A stretch of DNA of 64,000 bases from Hetaerina americana (Eukaryota > Arthropoda > Insecta > Odonata > Calopterygidae), in the NCBI GenBank assembly GCA_022747635.1, contig JAKTNV010000041.1:124001-188000 (forward strand), given 5' to 3'. The notes under the pieces were generated by a model that was not told the origin of the DNA, did not search any database, and was given only the letters and a program-made list of their open reading frames with translations. A program made the translations under genes and the position numbers. Positions 50,179 through 61,000 of the stretch are shown piece by piece. Positions within the stretch are counted from its first letter, which is position 1, and each line of letters begins with the position of its first letter.

Positions 50179-53100
50179 TAATGGCACTTTTCATGGAAAA
50201 ATGTGAAAAAATACATTTTCTAAAAATGAAATAAATGCCTTCTACACACCTCAAACATTCACTCTAAATCTGAAAATTTTGTTTTTCGCAATATTTTTGA
50301 AAATTTGGGCTCTTTTAGTAACATTAACACTTGCGCTGAAGCATCTTTTATGCTCATTTCTTGTCTTTCAGGATTTATTCTGGGTTTTATTTTGTTAATT
50401 TGATGAAAATAAAAACCAATACACACCATGGAAACATTTTTGTTTGATTTTTGTCGAGTGAGATTTTCACCTAGAACCCAATGGGGGGGGTATTGGCACT
50501 TTTCATGGAAAAATGTGAAAAATTAAATTTTCAAAAATAAAATAAATGCCTTTTATACACCTCAACCATTCACTCTAAAACGGAAAATTGTTGTTTTTCG
50601 CAATATTTTTAGAAATTTGGGCTCTTATAGTAAGAATAACATTTGCGCTTAAGCATCTTTTATGCTCATTTCTTGTATTTCAGTATTTATTCTGGGTTTA
50701 ATTTTGTTTATTTGATGAAAATGAACAACATTACACACCATGGAAACATTTTTGTTTGATTTGTGTCGAGTGAGATTTTCACCTAGAACCCAAAGGGACT
50801 TTTCATGGAAAAATGTGAAAAATTAAATTTTCTAAAATTGAAATAAATGCCTTCTATACACCTAAAACATTCACTCTTAAACAGAAAATTGTGGTTTTTC
50901 GCAATATTTTTATAAATTTGGGCTCTTATAGTAAGAATAACACTTGCGCTTAAGCATCTTTTATGCTCATTTCTTGCCTTTCAGGATTTATTCTGGGTTT
51001 TATTTTGTTTATTTGATGAAAATGAACAACAATACACACCATGGAAACATTTTTGTTTGATTTGTGTCGAGTGAGATTTTCACCTAACACCCAAAGGGAC
51101 TTTTCATGGAAAAATGTGAAAAATAAATCTTCTAAAATTGAAATAAATGCATTCTTTACACCTAAAACATTCACTCTTAAACAGAAAATTGTGGTTTTTC
51201 GCAATATTTTTAGAAATTTGGGCTCTTATAGTAAGAATAACACTTGCGCCTAAGCATCTTTTATGCTCATTTTTTGCCTTTCGGGATTTATTCTGGGTTT
51301 AATTTTATTTAGTTGATGAAAATGAACAACAATACACACCATGGAAACATTTTTGTTTGATTTGTGTCGAGTGAAATTTTCACCTAGAACCCAAAGGGGG
51401 GGTATTGGCACTTTTTATGGAAAAATGTGAAAAATTTAATTTTCTAAAATTGAAATAAATGCCTTCTATACACCTCAAACATTCACTCTTAAACAGAAGT
51501 GTGTGGTTTTTCGCAATATTTTTAGAAATTTGGGCTCTTTTAGTAACATTTACACTTGCGCTGAAGCATCTTTTATGCTCATTCCTTGTCTTTCAGGAGT
51601 TATTCTGGGTTTTATTTTGTTTATTTGATGAAAATGAACAACAATACACACTATGGAAACATTTTTGTTTGATTTGTGTCGAGTGAGATTTTCACCTAGA
51701 ACCCAAAGGGGGGGGTATTGGCACTTTTCATGGAAAAATGAGAAAAAATACATTTTCTAAAAATGAAATAAATGCCTTCTACACACCTCAAACATTCACT
51801 CTAAATCTGAAAATTTTGTTTTTCGCAATATTTTTGAAAATTTGGGCTCTTTCAGTAACATTTACACTTGCGCTGAAGCATCTTTTATGCTCATTTCTTG
51901 TCTTTCAGGATTTATTCTGGGTTTTATTTTGTTAATTTGATGAAAATGAAAACCATACACACCATGGAAACATTTTTGTTTGATTTGTGTCGAGTAAGAT
52001 TTTCACCCAGAACCCAAAGGGGTGGTATTGGCACTTTTCATGGAAAAATGTGAAAAATTAAATTTTCTAAAAATGTAATAAATGCCTTTTATACACCTCA
52101 ATCATTCACTCTAAAACGGAAAATTGTTTTTTTTCGCAATATTTTTAGAAATTTAGGCTCTTTTAGTAACATTTATACTTCCACTGAAGTATCTTTAATG
52201 CTCATTTCTTGTATTTCAGGATTTATTCTGGGTTTTATTTTGTTTATTTGATGAAAATGAACAACAATACACACCATGGAAGCATTTTTGTTTGAACTGT
52301 GTCGAGTGAGATTTTCACCTAACATCCAAAGGGACTTTTCATGGAAAAATGTGAAAAATCAAATCTTCTAAAATTGAAATAAATGCCTTCTATACACCTA
52401 AAACATTCACTCTTAAACAGAAAATTGTGGTTTTTCGCAATATTTTTAGAAATTTGGGCTCTTATAGTAAGAATAACACTTGCGCTTTAGCATCTTTTAT
52501 GCTCATTTCTTGCCTTTCAGGATTTATTCTGGGTTTTATTTTTTTTATTTGATGAAAATGAACAACAATACACACCATGGAAACATTTTTGTTTGATTTG
52601 TGTCGAGTGAGATTTTCACCTAGAACCCAAAGGGACTTTTCATGGAAAAATGTGAAAAATTAAATTTTCTAAAATTGAAATAAATGCCTTCTATACACCT
52701 AAAACATTCACTCTTAAACAGAAAATTGTGGTTTTTCGCAATATTTTTATAAATTTGGGCTCTTATAGTAAGAATAACACTTGCGCTTAAGCATCTTTTA
52801 TGCTCATTTCTTGCCTTTCAGGATTTATTCTGGGTTTAATTTTGTTTAGTTGATGAAAATGAACAACAATACACACCATGGAAACATTTTTGTTTGATTT
52901 GGGTCGAGTGAGATTTTCACATAGAACCCAAAGGGGGGGGTATTGGCACTTTTCATGGAAAAATGAGAAAAAATACATTTTCTAAAAATGAAATAAATGC
53001 CTTCTACACACCTCAAACATTCACTCTAAATCTGAAAATTTTGTTTTTCGCAATATTTTTGAAAATTTGGGCTCTTTTAGTAACATTAACACTTGCGCTG

Positions 53101-55030
53101 AAGCATCTTTTAGGCTCATTTCTTGTCTTTCAGGATTTATTCTGGGTTTTATTTTGTTAATTTGATGAAAATGAAAACCAATACACACCATGGAAACATT
53201 TTTGTTTGATTTTTGTCGAGTGAGATTTTCACCTAGAACCCAATGGGGGGGGTATTGGCACTTTTCATGGAAAAATGTGAAAAATTAAATTTTCTAAAAA
53301 TGAAATAAATGCCTTTTATACACCTCAACCATTCACTCTAAAACGGAAAATTGTTGTTTTTCGCAATATTTTTAGAAATTTGGGCTCTTTTAGTAACATT
53401 TACACTTCCGCTGAAGTATCTTTTATGCTCATTTCTTGTCTTTCAGGATTTATTCTGGGTTTTATTTTGTTAATTTGATGAAAATGAAAACCAATACACA
53501 CCATGGAAACATTTTTGTTTGATTTGTGTCGAGTGAGATTTTAACCTAGAACCCAAAGGGGGGGGGTATCGGCACTTTTCATGGAAAAATGGGTAAAAAA
53601 ACATTTTCTAAGAATGAAATAAATGCCTTCTATACACCTCAGACATTCACTCTTAAACTGAAAATTGTTGTTTTTCGCAATATTTTTAGAAATTTGGGCT
53701 CTTTTAGTAACATAAACAATTGCGCTGAAGCATCTTTTATGCTCATTTCTTGTCTTTCAGGATTTATTCTGGGTTTAATTTTGTTTATTTGATGAAAATG
53801 AACAACAATACACACCATGGAAACATTTTTGTTTGATTTGTGTCGAGTGAGATTTTCACCTAGAACCCAAAGGGACTTTTCATGGAAAAATGTGAAAAAT
53901 TAAATTTTCTAAAATTGAAATAAATGCCTTCTATACACCTAAAACATTCACTCTTAAACAGAAAATTGTGGTTTTTCGCAATATTTTTAGAATTTTGGGC
54001 TCTTTTAGTAAGAATAACACTTGCGCCTAAGCATCTTTTATGCTCATTTTTTGCCTTTCGGGATTTATTCTGGGTTTAATTTTATTTAGTTGATGAAAAT
54101 GAACAACAATACACACCATGGAAACATTTTTGTTTGATTTGTGTCGAGTGAAATTTTCACCTAGAACCCAAAGGGGGGGTATTGGCACATTTTATGGAAA
54201 AATGTGAAAAATTTAATTTTCTAAAATTGAAATAAATGCCTTCTATACACCTCAAACATTCACTCTTAAACAGAAGTGTGTGGTTTTTCGCAATATTTTT
54301 AGAAATTTGGGCTCTTTTAGTAACATTTACACTTGCGCTGAAGCATCTTTTATGCTCATTCCTTGTCTTTCAGGAGTTATTCTGGGTTTTATTTTGTTTA
54401 TTTGATGAAAATGAACAACAATACACACCATGGAAACATTTTTGTTTGATTTGTGTCGAGTGAGATTTTCACCTAGAACCCAAAGGGGGGGGTATTGGCA
54501 CTTTTCATGGAAAAATGTGAAAAATTAAATTTTCTAAAAATGTAATAAATGCCTTTTATACACCTCAATCATTCACTCTAAAACGGAAAATTGTTTTTTT
54601 TCGCAATATTTTTAGAAATTTAGGCTCTTTTAGTAACATTTATACTTCCACTGAAGTATCTTTAATGCTCATTTCTTGTATTTCAGGATTTATTCTGGGT
54701 TTTATTTTGTTTATTTGATGAAAATGTACAACAATACACACCATGGAAGCATTTTTGTTTGAACTGTGTCGAGTGAGATTTTCACCTAACATCCAAAGGG
54801 ACTTTTCATGGAAAAATGTGAAAAATCAAATCTTCTAAAATTGAAATAACATGCCTTCTATACACCTAAAACATTCACTCTTAAACAGAAAATTGTGGTT
54901 TTTCGCAATATTTTTAGAAATTTGGGCTCTTATAGTAAGAATAACACTTGCGCTTTAGCATCTTTTATGCTCATTTCTTGCCTTTCAGGATTTATTCTGG
55001 GTTTTATTTTTTTTATTTGATGAAAATGAA

Positions 55031-58000
55031 CAACAATACACACCATGGAAACATTTTTGTTTGATTTGTGTCGAGTGAGATTTTCACCTAGAACCCAAAG
55101 GGGGGGGTATTGGCACTTTTCATGGATAAATGTGAAAAATTAAATTTTCTAAAAATGAAATAAATGCCTTCTATACACCTCGAACATTCACTCTTAAACT
55201 GAAGGTAGTTGTTTTTCCAATATTTTTAGAAATTTGGGCTCTTTTAGTAACATTAACACTTCCGCTGAAGCATCTTTTATGCTCATTCCTTGTCTTTCAG
55301 GATTTATTCTGGGTTTTATTTTGTTTATTTGATGAAAATGAACAACAATACACACCATGGAAGCATTTTTGTTTGAACTGTGTCGAGTGAGATTTTCACC
55401 TAACATCCAAAGGGACTTTTCATGGAAAAATGTGAAAAATCAAATCTTCTAAAATTGAAATAAATGCCTTCTATACACCTAAAACATTCACTCTTAAACA
55501 GAAAATTGTGGTTTTTCGCAATATTTTTAGAAATTTGGGCTCTTATAGTAAGAATAACACTTGCGCTTTAGCTTTTATGCTCATTTCTTGCCTTTCAGGA
55601 TTTATTCTGGGTTTAATTTTGTTTAGTTGATGAAAATGAACAACAATACACACCATGGAAACATTTTTGTTTGATTTGTGTCGAGTGAGATTTTCACCTA
55701 GAACCCAAAGGGGGGTAATGGCACTTTTCATGGAAAAATGTGAAAAATTTAATTTTCTAAAATTGAAATAAATGCCTTCTATACACCTCAAACATTCACT
55801 CTTAAACAGAAGATTGTGGTTTTTCGCAATATTTTTAGAAATTTGGGCTCTTTTAGTAACATTGACAACCCCGTTGAAGCATCTTTTATGTTCATTTCTT
55901 GTATTTCTGTATTTATTCTGGGTTTTATTTTGTTTATTTGATGAAAATGAACAATTATACACACCATGGAAGCATTTTTGTTTGATTTGTGACGAGTGAG
56001 ATTTTCACCTAGAACCCAAAGGGGGGGGGTATTGGCACTTTTCATGGAAAAATGGGAAAAATTATATTTTCTAAAAATAAAATAAATGCCTTCTATACAC
56101 CTCAAACATTCACTCTAAATCTGAAAATTTTTTTTTTCGCAATATTTTTAGAAATTTGGGCTCTTTTAGTAACATTAACACTTGCGCTGAAGCATCTTTT
56201 ATGCTGATTTCTTGTATTTCAGTATTTATTCTGGGTTTTATTTTTTTTATTTGATGAAAATGAACAACAATACACACCATAGAAACATTTTTGTTTGATT
56301 TGTGTCGAGTGAGATTTTCACCTAGAACCCAAAGGGGGGGGGTATTGGCACTATTCATGGAAAAATGTGAAAAAAAACATTTTCTAAAAATGAAATAAAT
56401 GCCTTCTATACACCTCAAACATTCACTCTAAATCTGAAAATTTTTTTTTTCGCAATATTTTTAGAAATTTGGGCTCTTTTAGTAACATTAACACTTGCGC
56501 TGAAGCATCTTTTATGCTGATTTCTTGTATTTCTGTATTTATTCTGGGTTTTATTTTGTTTATTTGATGAAAATGAACAATTATACACACCATGGAAGCA
56601 TTTTTGTTTGATTTGTAACGAGTGAGATTTTCACCTAGAACCCAAAGGGGGGGGGGTATTGGCACTTTTCATGGAAAAATGGGAAAAATTATATTTTCTA
56701 AAAATAAAATAAATGCCTTCTATACACCTCAAACATTCACTCTAAATCTGAAAATTGTTGTTTTTCGCAATATTTTTAGAAATTTGGGCTCTTTTAGTAT
56801 CATTAACGATTGCGCTGAAGCATCTTTTATGCTCATTTCTTGTCTTTCAGGATTTATTCTGGGTTTTATTTTGTTTATTTGATGAAAATGAACAACAATA
56901 CACACCATGGAAACATTTTTGTTTGATTTTTGTCGAGTGAGATTTTCACCTAGAACCCAATGGGGGGGTATTGGCACTTTTCATGGAAAAATGTGAACAA
57001 TTAAATTTTCTAAAAATGAAATAAATGCCTTTTATACACCTCAACCATTCACTCTAAAACGGAAAATTGTTGTTTTTCGCAATATTTTTAGAAATTTGGG
57101 CTCTTTTAGTAACATTTCCACTTCCGCTGAAGTATCTTTTATGCTCATTTCTTGTATTTCAGGATTTATTCTGGGTTTTATTTTGTTTATTTGATGAAAA
57201 TGAACAACAATACACACCATGGAAACATTTTTGTTTGATTTGTGTCGAGTGATATTTTCACCTAGAACCCAAAGGGGGGGTTATTGGCACTTTTCATGGA
57301 AAAATGTGAAAAATTAAATTTTCTAAAATTGAAATAAATGCCTTCAATACACCTCAAACATTCACTCTAAATCTGAAAATTGTTGTTTTTTCGCAATATT
57401 TTTAGAAATTTGGGCCGTTTAAGTAATATAAACACTTGCGCTGAAGCATCTTTTATGCTCATTTCTTGTCTTTCAGGATTTATTCTGGGTTTAATTTTGT
57501 TTATTTGATGAAAATGAACAACAATACACACTATGGAAACATTTTTGTTTGATTTGTGTCGACTGAGATTTTCACCTAGAACCCAAAGGGACTTTTCATG
57601 GAAAAATGTGAAAAATTAAATTTTCTAAAATTGAAATAAATGCCTTCTATACACGTAAAACATTCACTCTTAAACAGAAAATTGTGGTTTTTCGCAATAT
57701 TTTTAGAACTTTGGGCTCTTTTAGTAAGAATAACACTTGCGCCTAAGCAACTTTTATGCTCATTTCTTGCCTTTCAGGATTTATTCTGGGTTTAATTTTA
57801 TTTAGTTGATGAAAATGAACAACAATACACACCATGGAAACATTTTTGTTTGATTTGTTTCGAGTGAGATTTTCACCTAGAACCCAAAGGGGGGGGTATT
57901 GGCACCTTTCATGGAAAAATGAGAAAAAATACATTTTCTAAAAATGAAATAAATGCCTTCTACACACCTCAAACATTCACTCTAAAACTGAAAATTGTTG

Positions 58001-58043
58001 CTTTTCGCAATATTTTTAGAAATTTGGGCTCTTTTAGTAACAT
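55031..58043 (+). repeat. Distinct segment with poly-T and ATAAAATAAA variants
   Basis: Variants not seen before 55 kb appear here: GAAGGTAGTTG near 55201, the loss of CATC giving TTTAGCTTTTATGC near 55567, ACAATTATACACACC near 55952 and 56578, and AAATGGGAAAAATTATATT near 56050. Its first 1.85 kb recurs at 62.15-64.0 kb at an offset of about 7,118 bp, nearly unchanged. Confidence 0.85.
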
Positions 58044-61000
58044 TTACACTTGCGCTGAAGCATCTTTTATGCTCATTCCTTGTCTTTCAGGAGTTATTCT
58101 GGGTTTTATTTTGTTTATTTGATGAAAATGAACAACAATACACACCATGGAAACATTTTTGTTTGATTTGTGTCGAGTGAGATTTTCACCTAGAACCCAA
58201 AGGGGGGGGTATTGGCACTTTTCATGGAAAAATGAGAAAAAATACATTTTCTAAAAATGAAATAAATGCCTTCTACACACCTCAAACATTCACTCTAAAT
58301 CTGAAAATTTTGTTTTTCGCAATATTTTTGAAAATTTGGGCTCTTTCAGTAACATTTACACTTGCGCTGAAGCATCTTTTATGCTCATTTCTTGTCTTTC
58401 AGGATTTATTCTGGGTTTTATTTTGTTAATTTGATGAAAATGAAAACCATACACACCATGGAAACATTTTTGTTTGATTTGTGTCGAGTGAGATTTTCAC
58501 CCAGAACCCAAAGGGGGGGTATTGGCACTTTTCATGGAAAAATGTGAAAAATTAAATTTTCTAAAAATGTAATAAATGCCTTTTATACACCTCAATCATT
58601 CACTCTAAAACGGAAAATTGTTTTTTTTCGCAATATTTTTAGAAATTTAGGCTCTTTTAGTAACATTTATACTTCCACTGAAGTATCTTTAATGCTCATT
58701 TCTTGTATTTCAGGATTTATTCTGGGTTTTATTTTGTTTATTTGATGAAAATGAACAACAATACACACCATGGAAGCATTTTGGTTTGAACTGTGTCGAG
58801 TGAGATTTTCACCTAACATCCAAAGGGACTTTTCATGGAAAAATGTGAAAAATCAAATCTTCTAAAATTGAAATAAATACCTTCTATACACCTAAAACAT
58901 TCACTCTTAAACAGAAAATTGTGGTTTTTCGCAATATTTTTAGAAATTTGGGCTCTTATAGTAAGAATAACACTTGCGCTTTAGCATCTTTTATGCTCAT
59001 TTCTTGCCTTTCAGGATTTATTCTGGGTTTTATTTTTTTTATTTGATGAAAATGAACAACAATACACACCATGGAAACATTTTTGTTTGATTTGTGTCGA
59101 GTGAGATTTTCACCTAGAACCCAAAGGGACTTTTCATGGAAAAATGTGAAAAATTAAATTTTCTAAAATTGAAATAAATGCCTTCTATACACCTAAAACA
59201 TTCACTCTTAAACAGAAAATTGTGGTTTTTCGCAATATTTTTATAAATTTGGGCTCTTATAGTAAGAATAACACTTGCGCTTAAGCATCTTTTATGCTCA
59301 TTTCTTGCCTTTCAGGATTTATTCTGGGTTTAATTTTGTTTAGTTGATGAAAATGAACAACAATACACACCATGGAAACATTTTTGTTTGATTTGGGTCG
59401 AGTGAGATTTTCACATAGAACCCAAAGGGGGGGGTATTGGCACTTTTCATGGAAAAATGAGAAAAAATACATTTTCTAAAAATGAAATAAATGCCTTCTA
59501 CACACCTCAAACATTCACTCTAAATCTGAAAATTTTGTTTTTCGCAATATTTTTGAAAATTTGGGCTCTTTTAGTAACATTAACACTTGCGCTGAAGCAT
59601 CTTTTATGCTCATTTCTTGTCTTTCAGGATTTATTCTGGGTTTTATTTTGTTAATTTGATGAAAATGAAAACCAATACACACCATGGAAACATTTTTGTT
59701 TGATTTTTGTCGAGTGAGATTTTCACCTAGAACCCAATGGGGGGGGTATTGGCACTTTTCATGGAAAAATGTGAAAAATTAAATTTTCTAAAAATGAAAT
59801 AAATGCCTTTTATACACCTCAACCATTCACTCTAAAACGGAAAATTGTTGTTTTTCGCAATATTTTTAGAAATTTGGGCTCTTTTAGTAACATTTACACT
59901 TCCGCTGAAGTATCTTTTATGCTCATTTCTTGTATTTCAGGATTTATTCTGGGTTTTATTTTGTTTATTTGATGAAAATGAACAACAATACACACCATGG
60001 AAACATTTTTGTTTGATTTGTGTCGAGTGATATTTTCACCTAGAACCCAAAGGGGGGGGTATTGGCACTTTTCATGGAAAAATGAGAAAAAATACATTTT
60101 CTAAAAATGAAATAAATGGCTTCTACACACCTCAAACATTCACTCTAAATCTGAAAATTTTGTTTTTTCGCAATATTTTTGAAAATTTGGGCTCTTTTAG
60201 TAACATTAACACCAGCGCTGAAGCATCTTTTATGCTCATTTCTTGTCTTTCAAGATTTATTCTGGGTTTTATTTTGTTAATTTGATGAAAATGAAAACCA
60301 ATACACACCATGGAAACATTTTTGTTTGATTTGTGTCGAGTGAGATTTTAACCTAGAACCCAAAGGGGGGGGGTATCGGCACTTTTCATGGAAAAATGGG
60401 TAAAAAAACATTTTCTAAGAATGAAATAAATGCCTTCTATACACCTCAGACATTCACTCTTAAACTGAAAATTGTTGTTTTTCGCAATATTTTTAGAAAT
60501 TTGGGCTCTTTTAGTAACATAAACAATTGCGCTGAAGCATCTTTTATGCTCATTTCTTGTCTTTCAGGATTTATTCTGGGTTTAATTTTGTTTATTTGAT
60601 GAAAATGAACAACAATACACACCATGGAAACATTTTTGTTTGATTTGTGTCGAGTGAGATTTTCACCTAGAACCCAAAGGGACTTTTCATGGAAAAATGT
60701 GAAAAATTAAATTTTCTAAAATTGAAATAAATGCCTTCTATACACCTAAAACATTCACTCTTAAACAGAAAATTGTGGTTTTTCGCAATATTTTTAGAAT
60801 TTTGGGCTCTTTTAGTAAGAATAACACTTGCGCCTAAGCATCTTTTATGCTCATTTTTTGCCTTTCGGGATTTATTCTGGGTTTAATTTTATTTAGTTGA
60901 TGAAAATGAACAACAATACACACCATGGAAACATTTTTGTTTGATTTGTGTCGAGTGAAATTTTCACCTAGAACCCAAAGGGGGGGTATTGGCACATTTT

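Larger units (their letters stand above)
47871..55030 (+). repeat. Large higher-order repeat, copy 2
   Basis: This copy holds the last intact three-monomer core (48227) and the last 180-bp cluster of the window. Compared with copy 1 it has an extra monomer at about 48.7-49.0 kb and another at about 51.7-52.0 kb. It lacks one monomer matching 46.0-46.3 kb and one matching 47.2-47.5 kb. A 194-bp deletion near 49740 is private to it. Confidence 0.85.
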
